Of a stretch of DNA of 64,000 nucleotides, positions 7,380 through 16,638 are shown in pieces; position 1 is the first letter of the stretch; every line of letters starts with the position of its first letter. A program made the translations under genes and the position numbers. Source of the stretch: Flavobacteriia bacterium (GTDB taxonomy: Bacteria; Bacteroidota; Bacteroidia; Flavobacteriales_D; Crocinitomicaceae); the NCBI GenBank assembly GCA_947463445.1, contig CANHRS010000001.1:1-64000 (forward strand). The letters run 5' to 3'. The notes under the pieces were generated by a model, which saw only the letters and a list, made by a program, of their open reading frames with translations, was not told the DNA's origin and ran no database searches.

Positions 7380-8258
7380 ATGAAAATAATAATATTTCTT
7401 CTGTGTTTTGTTTCAATTGTATCGAAATTAAATGCACAAAATAATTTTGAATATAATTTTCTTGGTCGGGAATATTTGCATTACAAAGGGGTGCAATTTA
7501 AACTTAATGTAAATGAATATTTCGGATTAGAATATTCTTTTTATTCAGACATTATAGAATGTCAATTATCATACAATAAAAATGTAAAATACCAAGACCC
7601 TAATATGGTGGGGGCTACGCTCAAAGATTCGTTAGTTAATAAAGTTTATCTTGTTGAAAAAATAATTGATTATAATGGTAATGAATTATCAGATAAAACC
7701 GTTAATTACAGTAGTACAAATCCAATATTAGTGTTAAAAGATTTACACAATGGAGAAATAATATTCTATAAATACAATAAAGATATATCTATAGAATTTC
7801 CTTTCTTAACATCTAAAATAATCTACCCTAACAATTTTTTCTGTTCAAAAATTGAAAAAGAAATAGATGAATTTACCAATGAAATCAAATTTAGCACACC
7901 AACATTGAGTGATGGAGAAATCTCACCTGTGTCAATATTAAAGATTATATCGAAGGGTAAAACAATTTATTATTTATCATTAAGAACACAAGGTAGTACT
8001 ATCAATATAAATAAAACAGGTGTAATTATTTTATTCCAAGATGGAACAAAATGGTCAAAAGACGCTAAAATAGACGCAGATGCTGGTAGAAATGGATTTG
8101 ATTATTCAGCATTTATTACATTAAATCCAAATGACCTTGCCATTTTCTCATCAAAGAAAATTAAAAAATTCAGACTTTATATTTATGATCAAGAAATAAG
8201 TCCTCGAAATGCTGATCTTTTTAAATATTATGTAGATTGTATTAAAACGATAAAATAA
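7380..8258 (+). CDS. Secreted protein of unknown function
   Basis: 292 residues. The first 20 form a clear signal peptide with a cut after 'KLNAQ'. The mature part is beta-rich and AT-rich in codon use, with no T9SS domain, lipobox or enzyme motif that I recognise. An ATG eight bases upstream (7372) is followed at once by a stop, so 7380 is the start. It is a single gene with its own promoter box, convergent with folD. The location beside a rearranged tRNA would fit an acquired gene, but that is only a hint. Confidence 0.7.
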   Translation: MKIIIFLLCFVSIVSKLNAQNNFEYNFLGREYLHYKGVQFKLNVNEYFGLEYSFYSDIIECQLSYNKNVKYQDPNMVGATLKDSLVNKVYLVEKIIDYNGNELSDKTVNYSSTNPILVLKDLHNGEIIFYKYNKDISIEFPFLTSKIIYPNNFFCSKIEKEIDEFTNEIKFSTPTLSDGEISPVSILKIISKGKTIYYLSLRTQGSTININKTGVIILFQDGTKWSKDAKIDADAGRNGFDYSAFITLNPNDLAIFSSKKIKKFRLYIYDQEISPRNADLFKYYVDCIKTIK

Positions 8259-8278
8259 AATTGATTATTATAGATTTA

Positions 8279-9157
8279 TCACTTACCCTTCAAATCCATT
8301 GCTTTTAGCGTATTAATCATCAACGACGCAATTGTCATTGGACCAACACCACCTGGAACAGGAGAAATATACGCACATTTTGGTGCAACCTCCTCAAATT
8401 TAACATCCCCAGCTAATCTCCAGCCACTTTTTTTCGTTGCGTCTTCGATGCGCGAAGTACCTACATCAATAACTACTGCTCCTGGTTTAATCATGTCGGC
8501 AGTTACAAATTCTGGTTGACCAAGTGCAGCGATTAAGATATCTGCGGTTAAACAGATATCGCGCAGGTTTTGTGTATGCGAATGTGTTAGTGTTACTGTA
8601 CAATTTCCTGGATTTGTATTTCGGGTAAGCATAATGCTTAATGGTGTACCAACAATGTTCGAGCGACCAATAATGACACAATGTTTCCCTTCTGTTTGGA
8701 TGCCATTTCTGTGCATTAACTCCAAGATACCAGCAGGCGTTGCAGATAAAAATCCTGGTAAATTAAGCACCATATTCCCAACATTAAATGGATGAAAACC
8801 ATCTACATCTTTTTTCGGATCAATGGCTAAGGTTACTTTCATCTCATCAATATGCGCAGGAAGCGGTAACTGAACAATAAATCCATCGATACTAGTATCT
8901 TCATTTAATTGATGTACACGACGCAATAACGTTTCTTCTGAAACAGAATCATCATATCGAATCAAGGTGCTTTCAAATCCACATTCCTCACATGCTTTTA
9001 CTTTAGCCGCAACATACGTCATGGAACCACCATCCGTACCAACTAAAATGGCAGCAAGATGCGGTATTTTTTTTCCTGCAGCCTTTCTGTCTTTTACTGC
9101 TTGTGCAAGTTCTTGCTTAATCGCAATGGCTGTAGCTTTTCCGTCGAGTAGTTTCAT
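8279..9157 (-). CDS. folD: FolD, methylene-THF dehydrogenase/cyclohydrolase
   Basis: 292 residues, standard for FolD. It interconverts 5,10-methylene-, methenyl- and 10-formyl-tetrahydrofolate with NADP. Seen: the substrate-site segment '[14 protein letters not shown]' (about 49-62) with the catalytic lysine, the '[10 protein letters not shown]' block, 'KDVDGFHP', the cofactor region '[14 protein letters not shown]', and the C-terminal '[12 protein letters not shown]'. The ATG at 9157 is chosen because the -7 box at 9177-9184 lies upstream of it and would fall inside the longer reading that begins at 9235. It serves purine synthesis together with PurT farther along the window. Confidence 0.95.
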   Translation of the reverse strand: MKLLDGKATAIAIKQELAQAVKDRKAAGKKIPHLAAILVGTDGGSMTYVAAKVKACEECGFESTLIRYDDSVSEETLLRRVHQLNEDTSIDGFIVQLPLPAHIDEMKVTLAIDPKKDVDGFHPFNVGNMVLNLPGFLSATPAGILELMHRNGIQTEGKHCVIIGRSNIVGTPLSIMLTRNTNPGNCTVTLTHSHTQNLRDICLTADILIAALGQPEFVTADMIKPGAVVIDVGTSRIEDATKKSGWRLAGDVKFEEVAPKCAYISPVPGGVGPMTIASLMINTLKAMDLKGK

Positions 9158-9176
9158 GTGGGTCCGTTTTCTGGCG

Positions 9177-9184
9177 CAAAGATA
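9177..9184 (-). promoter_or_regulatory. -7 promoter box TATCTTTG (folD)
   Basis: Minus-strand TAnnTTTG match, 19 bases before the folD ATG. It decides the start against an upstream in-frame codon. Confidence 0.55.
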
Positions 9185-9219
9185 CGATTTTAAGTGGGGT
9201 AACACATTCAATTTTATCG

Positions 9220-9227
9220 TATTTTTG
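9220..9227 (+). promoter_or_regulatory. -7 promoter box TATTTTTG (sulfatase gene)
   Basis: Plus-strand TAnnTTTG match, 19 bases before the ATG at 9247. Together with the folD box it forms a compact divergent promoter region of about 90 bases. Confidence 0.5.
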
Positions 9228-9246
9228 TTAATCAATAACTACCTAC

Positions 9247-11112
9247 ATGTTCCAAAAACTAACCATCCATTTTTTAAAACTACTGCTTTTTTGGATATTA
9301 CTATTTGATTTTCAACGTATCACTTTTTCCTTATTTCATTGGAGAAAATTTCAAAGTTCTACTTTTTTTGAGTGGCTTCAATCGTTTGTATTTTCGATAC
9401 GTCTAGACCTTGGAATGGCAGGTGCTTTATGTATTTTACCAATGCTGTTTTTGAGTCTAAAGCTAATTTCCAATAAGCGTTGGATTTCTCGTACTTTTTA
9501 TGCGATTCTTGTTTTTGAAATTAGTATTGTCTGCCTGATTCACAGTGGAGAAATCAATGTATACGATGAATGGAACCACAAACTTACATCCCGTGTATTT
9601 AAACATTTAGCAAACCCGGACGAAGTATTTCGAACAGCTGCATGGAGCAATACTTTTTGGTATGTTTTCTTTTTTGCGCTAGAAGTTTTTGTAGCATGGA
9701 AAGGAATGCGTTGGTTATTCAATCTCGAACCACTGCGAATTCCAAGACATTGGGCAATTCGCTCCTTGGTATTTCTAGGATCTTTTATCCTTTTTGGAGG
9801 AACTAGTTTCGTTTTATTGCGTGGCGGTTTCCAACAGATTCCATTGAATATCAATACCGCGATTTATTCGACTAATCCATTGAACAACGACTTGTCCATC
9901 AATTCCACCTACAATTTTGCGAAAAGCTATTTATTATACAACCGTTCCGATATCGATATATTCCTGCCTAAAATGGATACCGTCGTTTCCAAACAATTAG
10001 TAAAAAAACTCTACGACTACCCAAAACAGCACACTAATTATTTCCTTACAACACAAAAACCAAACATAGTATTTGTAGTATTAGAAGGTTGGTCTGCCAA
10101 TGCTATGGGATGTTTAAGCGAAACAAAACGAGCTACACCAAATTTTGATAAACTTGCTTCAGAAGGCTTATTATTTACGAATATACTTGCAGCAAGTGGA
10201 ACTTCCGAAATTGGCAACTCTACTATTTTTAGTGGCTTTCCGGCAATTCCAGAAGTTTCTATCACGATGCAACCAGAAAAACATCGAAAAGTAAGAAGCA
10301 TCAACCAAGATTTAAAAGAAAGCGGCTATTCGAGTTCCTACCTTTTTGGAGGAGATTTAAAATATGGAAATATTGGAGGATATTTACTAGACCATGGTTT
10401 TGATAACGTAATAGACGAAAACAATTTACCCGACATCCCGCGCGGAAAATTGAACTACTATGATCCAGATGTGTACCGTTTTTTCCTAGACGAAATCAAA
10501 CAAGCAAAACAACCATTCTTACAATGTGTTTTTACAGGAAGCTCGCACTCACCCTACGACCATCCAGGAAGATCCATTCATACATTCGATGGTCCTGAAG
10601 CAGATTATATGAATGCGCTTATTTATTGTGATAAAGCGATTGGAAAATTCATACAATCCTGTAAAAAATTACCAAGTTATAAAAACACCTTATTTGTTTT
10701 TGTTGCAGATCACGGTCACGGAACCCCAGCTTATGAAAGTACACAAGTGAGTCCATACTTTAGAATCCCATTACTTTTTTGGGGAGAAGTAATTAAACCC
10801 GAATATAAACATAAGAAAATAAATACCTTAGGGTCTCAAACTGATCTAGCTGCTACCCTACTCTATCAATTAGGGAAAGATCCGAAAAACTACCCATGGA
10901 GTAAAGATTTAATGAATCCAAACGTACCGGAATTTGCATTATATTCCATAAATAAAGGCTATGGATGGATGACAAGCAAAGGAAGTATGTTGTTTCAACT
11001 AGAAAGCAATATTTATATAGAAGATCTATTTAACCCTAAAGTTCGAAAAGAAGAAATCAGAAAAGGAAATGCCTTATTAAATGAGGTGTATCGTTATTAC
11101 AAGAAGTTATAG
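9247..11112 (+). CDS. LTA synthase-like membrane sulfatase (phosphoglycerol or phosphoethanolamine transferase type)
   Basis: 621 residues. About five N-terminal membrane segments (within residues 10-195) are followed by a large extracytoplasmic sulfatase-fold domain (about 270-600). Visible motifs: 'PNIVFVVLEGWSANAMG' with the first metal-binding acid, 'ASGTSEIGNS' with the candidate catalytic threonine (about 319), and 'FVADHGHG' with metal-binding Asp/His (about 485-492). In the family these enzymes transfer phosphoglycerol or phosphoethanolamine to envelope glycans. A Gram-negative makes no lipoteichoic acid, so the acceptor is probably LPS or another envelope glycan (inference). The stop codon runs into a short GACATAAGAC-type repeat. 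Confidence 0.88.
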   Translation: MFQKLTIHFLKLLLFWILLFDFQRITFSLFHWRKFQSSTFFEWLQSFVFSIRLDLGMAGALCILPMLFLSLKLISNKRWISRTFYAILVFEISIVCLIHSGEINVYDEWNHKLTSRVFKHLANPDEVFRTAAWSNTFWYVFFFALEVFVAWKGMRWLFNLEPLRIPRHWAIRSLVFLGSFILFGGTSFVLLRGGFQQIPLNINTAIYSTNPLNNDLSINSTYNFAKSYLLYNRSDIDIFLPKMDTVVSKQLVKKLYDYPKQHTNYFLTTQKPNIVFVVLEGWSANAMGCLSETKRATPNFDKLASEGLLFTNILAASGTSEIGNSTIFSGFPAIPEVSITMQPEKHRKVRSINQDLKESGYSSSYLFGGDLKYGNIGGYLLDHGFDNVIDENNLPDIPRGKLNYYDPDVYRFFLDEIKQAKQPFLQCVFTGSSHSPYDHPGRSIHTFDGPEADYMNALIYCDKAIGKFIQSCKKLPSYKNTLFVFVADHGHGTPAYESTQVSPYFRIPLLFWGEVIKPEYKHKKINTLGSQTDLAATLLYQLGKDPKNYPWSKDLMNPNVPEFALYSINKGYGWMTSKGSMLFQLESNIYIEDLFNPKVRKEEIRKGNALLNEVYRYYKKL

Positions 11113-11172
11113 ACGAAAGACATAAGACACTAGAAGAAAGACGGAAAGACATAAGACATAAGATGAAAGACT
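11110..11172 (+). repeat. AAGACATAAGAC short repeats at a gene 3' end
   Basis: Begins at the stop of the sulfatase gene and contains about eight imperfect units around AAGAC/ATAAGAC, with 'aagacataagaca' occurring three times. It resembles the GACGAG-type repeats elsewhere in position and in the GAC core, and is in the sense orientation of the gene it follows. Confidence 0.65.
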
Positions 11173-11221
11173 ATATTTTACAATTTTTCTTGATTGTCGC
11201 AAGAATGGTCTGTAATCTTTT

Positions 11222-11229
11222 TATCTTTA
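11222..11229 (+). promoter_or_regulatory. -7-like box TATCTTTA (rlmN)
   Basis: Near-match to TAnnTTTG (last base A), 16 bases before the rlmN ATG. A TTG lies 25 bases upstream. Weak but well placed. Confidence 0.35.
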
Positions 11230-11245
11230 TTCCTCATTTACATCC

Positions 11246-12319
11246 ATGGAAAAGAAAATCAACATTCGCAATTTAACATTACCAGAATTACAAGCAGCAT
11301 TTGTAGACATGGGAGAAAAAGCATTCCGTGCTAAACAAGTATATGAGTGGCTTTGGAAAAAAAATAGTGGGAATTTTAGCGAAATGTCTAATTTAAGTGT
11401 CGCTTTACGGGATAAATTAGAGACAACTTTTTTCATCGATAAAATTATTCTAGACGACCAACAAATAAGTTCCGACAAAACCATAAAATGTGCATTTGAA
11501 GTGGAACCAAACAAAGTAGTGGAAGGGGTGCTAATACCAACTACCTCCCGAACTACTGCATGTATCTCTTCCCAAGTTGGGTGTAGTTTAGCATGTACGT
11601 TTTGTGCTACTGGTAAACTTAAATTATTACGTAACCTGACAGCAGGGGAAATTGTAGACCAAGTTGTCTATCTCAAAAATCAGGCGGAATCTCGGTATGG
11701 CCAAACACTCTCTAACATAGTATATATGGGCATGGGAGAGCCTTTATTGAATTACAAAAATGTGTTACGTTCCACTGAATTACTTACTTCGGAAGAAGGT
11801 TTAGGTATGTCCCCAAAACGTATTACGGTTTCTACAGCAGGCATTGCAAAAATGATTAAACAACTAGGAGATGATGAAGTTAAATTCAATTTAGCATTAT
11901 CCCTGCATGCCGCAAATGATGAAAAACGAAATAAAATCATGGAAATTAATGAATCCAACAATTTAGAAACATTGAAGGAAGCGTTGATCTATTTTCATGA
12001 AAAAACGGGTACTCGTGTCACCTTCGAATACATCATCTTTAAAGACTTCAACGATACCTTGATGGACGCTAAAGAACTTGCAGAATTTTGTAAATGTGTG
12101 CCTTGTAAAATCAATATTATCGAATACAACCCAATTGACGGAGAAAACTTCCAAAAAGCAGATGAAAAAGCAACAAATGCATTTGCAGAATTCTTAGAAG
12201 CACGAAATCTAATCGTAAATATTCGTCGTAGTCGTGGTAAAGATATTGATGCTGCCTGCGGACAATTAGCAAATAAAAATAAGACGATTGCAAAAGAAGA
12301 AAGAATTTTAAAAAAATGA
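11246..12319 (+). CDS. rlmN: RlmN, 23S rRNA A2503-C2 / tRNA A37 methyltransferase
   Basis: 357 residues, typical length. Radical-SAM enzyme that methylates C2 of A2503 in 23S rRNA and A37 in some tRNAs. The [4Fe-4S]-binding C-x3-C-x2-C is 'CSLACTFC' (about residues 113-120). Preceding 'TACISSQVG', and later 'YMGMGEPLLNY' and 'ITVSTAGI', are family signatures. The resolving-site cysteine is in 'DAACGQL' near the C-terminus (about 342). The stop overlaps the next start as ATGA, so it is translationally coupled to the AAA/DUF4143-like protein. Confidence 0.96.
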   Translation: MEKKINIRNLTLPELQAAFVDMGEKAFRAKQVYEWLWKKNSGNFSEMSNLSVALRDKLETTFFIDKIILDDQQISSDKTIKCAFEVEPNKVVEGVLIPTTSRTTACISSQVGCSLACTFCATGKLKLLRNLTAGEIVDQVVYLKNQAESRYGQTLSNIVYMGMGEPLLNYKNVLRSTELLTSEEGLGMSPKRITVSTAGIAKMIKQLGDDEVKFNLALSLHAANDEKRNKIMEINESNNLETLKEALIYFHEKTGTRVTFEYIIFKDFNDTLMDAKELAEFCKCVPCKINIIEYNPIDGENFQKADEKATNAFAEFLEARNLIVNIRRSRGKDIDAACGQLANKNKTIAKEERILKK

Positions 12320-13443
12320 TTCAAAGGTACATTGCTCCTAAAATTAAAGAACACCTCGCCACACACAATATACTTGTATTGTTAGGTACACGTGGTGTGC
12401 AAAAATTTGAATTGGTAGCGAGTTGTATTGAAAATCAAGAAGACATTTTAACCATAGATGCCTCGAAGAAAAAAGTACGAAAAGAAATAGAAGCCCTAAA
12501 AACAGAAGGATACCTCTCCTATTTTGGATCCAAAAAATACATTCTTATTCGCGATGCCCAATACCTAGCGAATTTGCAAGAAATAATTGAAGAAGTTCTA
12601 GATAAAAATGCGGCTATTAACCTCGTGCTACTATGTTCCTATGAACCTATTCTAGATCCCGTTCTGCGTGATGTTCTGCAAATGGAAGGATTGGAAATTC
12701 AAATCTTCCCACTACTATTCCAAGAAATCGCCAATCAACAAGGAATCGTAGAATTCGACAAACGACTAGAGCAACGCATCGTATTTGGTAATTACCCAAG
12801 TGTAGTAGCAGACCCAGAATCCGCAGAAACGTTTTTGAATCAACTCGTCAAAGATGCTATTTTCACGCAATTAAACCCGAATGAACGCATCAATAAAGGG
12901 CCAAAACTGCTGAAAATGCTACAGATTTTAGCGTTTGAAATCGGTCAGGCTATCTCCTACAACGATGTTGGTCTACGCTGTGGTTTAGATAATGAAACTG
13001 TAGAACGTTACATTGAATTATTAGAAAAAGCATTTTTGCTAAAAAAAATACCCTGTTATTTTAACAACAACACCTACGAATTAAAGAAAACGCATACGGT
13101 TTACTTCCTGGACAATGGAATCCGAAATGCCATTATTAAAAATTTTCATGGTTTCGATTTGCGCAATGATATCGATGCTTTATGGAAAAATTGGTTGATT
13201 GCGGAACGAATTAAATGGAACGATTACAACGGATTAAAGGCAAATTACTACTTCTGGAAAACGCATACAAAACAACAGATGGACTTCATCGAAGAACGCG
13301 CAGGTAAATTAATGGCTTACAAGTCATTATGGGACAAGCGCAAAAAACCGAAATTTCCAGCAAGTTTTAAAAAATACTACCCAGAGGCAGGTTTATTTGC
13401 CTTAAATAGAACTACATACTGGGGATTTTTAAGTAAAAAATAA
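12316..13443 (+). CDS. AAA_14/DUF4143-like protein with degenerate ATP site
   Basis: 375 residues with the overall plan of the AAA_14-DUF4143 ATPases: N-terminal P-loop domain (about 1-150), winged-helix-like middle ('ILAFEIGQAISYNDVGLRCG', about 210-229) and C-terminal DUF4143 domain. The active sites are eroded. Where family members have G-P-R-Q-x-G-K-T-T this one has 'LLGTRGVQKFEL' with no GKT/S. The Walker B 'DE' is replaced in 'ILIRDAQYL'. The C-terminal nuclease-like E-x-K element reads 'MAYKS'. The open frame is intact and well conserved in style, so it is probably a pseudoenzyme rather than a pseudogene. It is coupled to rlmN by a four-base overlap. Confidence 0.75.
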   Translation: MIQRYIAPKIKEHLATHNILVLLGTRGVQKFELVASCIENQEDILTIDASKKKVRKEIEALKTEGYLSYFGSKKYILIRDAQYLANLQEIIEEVLDKNAAINLVLLCSYEPILDPVLRDVLQMEGLEIQIFPLLFQEIANQQGIVEFDKRLEQRIVFGNYPSVVADPESAETFLNQLVKDAIFTQLNPNERINKGPKLLKMLQILAFEIGQAISYNDVGLRCGLDNETVERYIELLEKAFLLKKIPCYFNNNTYELKKTHTVYFLDNGIRNAIIKNFHGFDLRNDIDALWKNWLIAERIKWNDYNGLKANYYFWKTHTKQQMDFIEERAGKLMAYKSLWDKRKKPKFPASFKKYYPEAGLFALNRTTYWGFLSKK

Positions 13444-13539
13444 ATATATCACTATGAAATAGCAGCAGGTACAGTTTTTTGTAAAAATGGCTTGTTGAAA
13501 TCATTTTAAAAGTATAATTATTCAATAATCTAAATTTTT

Positions 13540-13547
13540 TACCTTTA
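13540..13547 (+). promoter_or_regulatory. -7-like box TACCTTTA
   Basis: One base off TAnnTTTG, 26 bases before the ATG at 13574. Confidence 0.35.
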
Positions 13548-13573
13548 CACTACTTCATAAAAGCACTAAAAGT

Positions 13574-14383
13574 ATGTCAAAATTTGATACCAAAGAAGAA
13601 TTATTAGTTTCTATTCAATTGTTATTTAACAATTTAAAAATCGGAAAACTAAGCGAAGAGGATATGGAAACATTGGTAAATAGCACCCGCGAATTACACG
13701 AACGCGCACTCATTCTTCGATACAAAGCATACGAACATAAAATTTATGGAGAATCTGCTAGCGAAATAAACGATGTTGTACTTCCAGAAGCTGTGCATGA
13801 ACACCTATTAGTGGAACCAGAAATTCCAAGTTTCGAAGCGGAAATAACAGAAGTTGTCGCAGAACCAAAGCACGTAGATACACCTTCTTTTGATATGTCA
13901 TTCTCGTTGTTTGACCAATTAGAAGAAACACAAAAAGAAGAAGAAGTAATACTACCAACCGAAACTAGCTCTAAAGCACTAGAACCTGAAATAGATAATT
14001 TCACCGTTTCGGAAGCTTTAGAAAATGTGGAAATAATTGCTACCCCAGAAACAATTATACCTACTACAGAAACTGCTTCCGCTCCAAAAGACATGTTCGA
14101 CAAAATGCTAGATCAAGATAATTCACTTGGTGCAAAATTAATGTTCTCCAAAATTGAGTCGCTACAAACGGCTTTTGGATTAAACGAAAAACTGCAAATT
14201 ATTCGAGAATTATTTAAAGGTTCTAGCGAAGATTATACACAAGCAATTCAAATATTGGATGTTCAACCAAATTTCGAACAAGCAAAAACAATACTTAGCA
14301 ACTTTACCTTAGAATATGCTTGGGAATTAGATACACCAATTACAATTGAATTCGTTCAAAAAATTGCGCGTAGATATGCATAA
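13574..14383 (+). CDS. Cytoplasmic protein of unknown function, acidic middle region
   Basis: 269 residues without signal peptide or membrane segment. The N-terminal part (about 1-55) is helical ('EELLVSIQLLFNNLKIGKLSEEDMETLVNSTRELHERA'-like, split here over two helices). A low-complexity acidic stretch with many Glu, Pro, Thr and Val follows (about 60-180). A folded-looking C-terminal segment (about 185-269) contains 'GAKLMFSKIESLQTAFGLNE'. I recall similar proteins as uncharacterised Flavobacteriia proteins, with no known function. The start of the M28 peptidase lies eight bases inside its 3' end, so the two are translationally coupled. Confidence 0.7.
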   Translation: MSKFDTKEELLVSIQLLFNNLKIGKLSEEDMETLVNSTRELHERALILRYKAYEHKIYGESASEINDVVLPEAVHEHLLVEPEIPSFEAEITEVVAEPKHVDTPSFDMSFSLFDQLEETQKEEEVILPTETSSKALEPEIDNFTVSEALENVEIIATPETIIPTTETASAPKDMFDKMLDQDNSLGAKLMFSKIESLQTAFGLNEKLQIIRELFKGSSEDYTQAIQILDVQPNFEQAKTILSNFTLEYAWELDTPITIEFVQKIARRYA

Positions 14384-15650
14384 ATGGTGTGTTACATTTT
14401 GTTTCCTACTTCTAATTCAGGCTCTATTTGCACAATTAGAAGAAGCAAAAAGAATCACACAACACTTATGTTCTAAAGAACTCCTTGGAAGAGGATATGT
14501 CAGCCATGGCGACTCCCTTGCTGCACGTTTTATAGAAAACGAATTTTCAAAAATAGGACTAAACTACATCCAAAATCAAACATCTTACTTTCAGTCTTTT
14601 GCACATAATGTAGTCACATTTCCAGGTGAAATGTCTGTAGTACTAAATACGGACACCCTAGTACCTGGAATAGACTTTATGGTAGATCCAAATTCTGGAT
14701 CAAGTAATGAACTATGGAATTATCGTATTTTAACTATCGAGGAATTATTTGATGTAGAATTAAAAAACAGATTCCAAGATTCCAAACGAAAGATCGCTGC
14801 AAACATAAATAGTTGCATTATCGACATACGACAAATCAAAGGAGACTCTTTAAAAAAACTGCATCGTGAAATCATTCCAACATTAGCACAACAGTTACAT
14901 GTATTGGTGATAACCGATGAAAAATTTACTTTTTCCGTTGGTAATGAACCTTATCCGTATAGTCTGCTTTATGTTAAAGGTTTCAAATTTAAGGATGTAT
15001 CAAGCATAAAAACGCATATTCAATCCCGCTTTAAAGAAAATTACCTTTCTACAAATATCATCGGAACAATTCCTGCGGTAAAAAAGACAAAAAAAACCAT
15101 TGTGATAACTGCACATTATGATCATTTAGGGAAAATGGGTAAAAATACGTTCTTTCCTGGCGCTAATGACAATGCTTCTGGAGTGGCTATGCTTCTGGAA
15201 TTTGCGCGGCATTATTCCAAAAATCCAACAAAATATAACCTAGTTTTTATTGCTTTTGCTGGAGAAGAAGCTGGTTTAATCGGATCGTCTTATTTTGTAC
15301 AATATCCTTGGATAAAACTGGAAGACATACATTTCTTATTGAATCTGGATATCATGGGAAGCGGAGAAGAAGGAATCACCGTGGTAAATGCAACAAAACA
15401 TCCTGAATCATTTCAAAAATTGGTGGATATCAATATCCAAGAAAAATATGTCCCACAGGTTAAAGCTAGAGGTCCTGCTGCTAATTCCGATCATTACTGG
15501 TTTTCAGAACGAGGTGTTCCAGCATTTTTCATCTACACCATGGGACCTAACAAAAATTACCACGATATTTTCGACACCCATGAAAACCTAAGTTTTTCAA
15601 AGTTCATTCCGATTTCAGAATTACTCAAAAAATTCATTGGTGGATTGTAG
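14376..15650 (+). CDS. Secreted M28 family zinc aminopeptidase
   Basis: 424 residues. Signal peptide (about 1-19, ending in 'LFAQ'). The M28 metal ligands are in order: 'ITAHYDHLG' (His and Asp, about 244-252), 'GANDNASGVAMLLE' (bridging Asp, about 264-277), 'AFAGEEAGLIGS' (catalytic and ligand Glu), 'LNLDIMG' (Asp) and 'NSDHYWF' (His). This complete set predicts an active di-zinc exopeptidase acting in the periplasm or outside the cell. The ATG at 14376 is chosen because it begins the signal peptide; the upstream TTG adds residues that do not fit. The next gene starts inside its last 14 bases. Confidence 0.9.
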   Translation: MHKWCVTFCFLLLIQALFAQLEEAKRITQHLCSKELLGRGYVSHGDSLAARFIENEFSKIGLNYIQNQTSYFQSFAHNVVTFPGEMSVVLNTDTLVPGIDFMVDPNSGSSNELWNYRILTIEELFDVELKNRFQDSKRKIAANINSCIIDIRQIKGDSLKKLHREIIPTLAQQLHVLVITDEKFTFSVGNEPYPYSLLYVKGFKFKDVSSIKTHIQSRFKENYLSTNIIGTIPAVKKTKKTIVITAHYDHLGKMGKNTFFPGANDNASGVAMLLEFARHYSKNPTKYNLVFIAFAGEEAGLIGSSYFVQYPWIKLEDIHFLLNLDIMGSGEEGITVVNATKHPESFQKLVDINIQEKYVPQVKARGPAANSDHYWFSERGVPAFFIYTMGPNKNYHDIFDTHENLSFSKFIPISELLKKFIGGL

Positions 15651-16638
15651 ATCTATTTTCTGGAAATTAAAATATCCTTGTACCAAAGAACAGGTATCAT
15701 TTCATTGTCCCACGCAGCGTAGTCGAAGTGCTTTACTTTTTACTACCTTCTTTCTTCTTTTCTCTTTCTTCTTTTCTCTTTCAACTACCTACGCGCAATC
15801 TACATGCTTTACAAATTCGGATACGCTAAACTACAAACGAAGTATAGGAATTAATACATTATATGCAAGTGTATGGTCGAGTAGCCTAGTTATGCTAAAT
15901 AATGCTTGGTATAAAGACTATCCAAAATCATCTTTTCATACCTTTAATGATGCTGGTGAATGGATGCAAATGGATAAATGTGGTCATGCCTACACGAGTT
16001 ACCAGATTAGCAAATCGCTTACTTCCTTGTACCGTTGGACAGGAATGCAACCAAAAAAAGCAGTCATCGCAGGTACACTAATTACGTTAGGGTATCAAGC
16101 ATCCATAGAATATTTAGATGGTCGAAGTGCTACTTGGGGATTCTCTTGGAGTGATATCGCAGCAAATACTTACGGTGGTTTACTGTTTGGTATTCAACAG
16201 TATTTTTGGGATCAACAATATATTCTTTTTAAAGAAAGTTATTCCGATAGCCCCTATGCAAAATTACGCCCAAACGTTCTTGGAAAAACCCTAGCCGAAC
16301 GCTATTTAAAAGATTATAATGGACAGACATATTGGTTGAGTTTTGCGCCTAAAAATATTTTACCAAATGCTAAAATACCAAATTGGATATTACTTTCTGT
16401 TGGATATAGTGTGGATGCAAAAATAATCGGTGATAAAAACAATTATATATCATCCAATAATGAAACATATACAGCTTCTCGGGAATTTTTAGTTTCCTTG
16501 GATATAGATCTATCAAAATTGCCTATCAAACGCAAATGGATTAAAAATATACTACGTCCGATAAATGCTATAAAAATTCCTCTTCCTACGTTAAGATGGA
16601 AGAACGGAATCTGTTACGGACACGGAATGTATTTTTAG
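15637..16638 (+). CDS. DUF2279-like secreted protein with non-ATG start
   Basis: 333 residues in the open frame. The mature part has 'DKCGHAYTSYQISKSL', 'GYQASIEYLDGRSATWGFSWSDIAAN' (read here as two adjoining blocks) and 'PYAKLRPNVLGKT', which resemble DUF2279 (YfiM-like) envelope proteins of unknown function. There is no ATG before the mature protein: only TTG (15637) or GTG (15640), which overlap the end of the peptidase gene. The signal peptide is preceded by about 30 odd residues partly encoded by a short dispersed-repeat-like stretch near 15708-15732. Its hydrophobic core is encoded by a 14-bp tandem repeat. The true start is uncertain. Confidence 0.7.
   Translation: MVDCRSIFWKLKYPCTKEQVSFHCPTQRSRSALLFTTFFLLFSFFFSLSTTYAQSTCFTNSDTLNYKRSIGINTLYASVWSSSLVMLNNAWYKDYPKSSFHTFNDAGEWMQMDKCGHAYTSYQISKSLTSLYRWTGMQPKKAVIAGTLITLGYQASIEYLDGRSATWGFSWSDIAANTYGGLLFGIQQYFWDQQYILFKESYSDSPYAKLRPNVLGKTLAERYLKDYNGQTYWLSFAPKNILPNAKIPNWILLSVGYSVDAKIIGDKNNYISSNNETYTASREFLVSLDIDLSKLPIKRKWIKNILRPINAIKIPLPTLRWKNGICYGHGMYF
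15751..15782 (+). repeat. 14-bp tandem repeat inside a signal-peptide coding region
   Basis: TTTCTTCTTTTCTC occurs twice in perfect tandem (15751-15764, 15765-15778) followed by four bases of a third copy. The unit is not a multiple of three, so loss or gain of a copy would shift the frame of the DUF2279-like gene. Confidence 0.8.
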
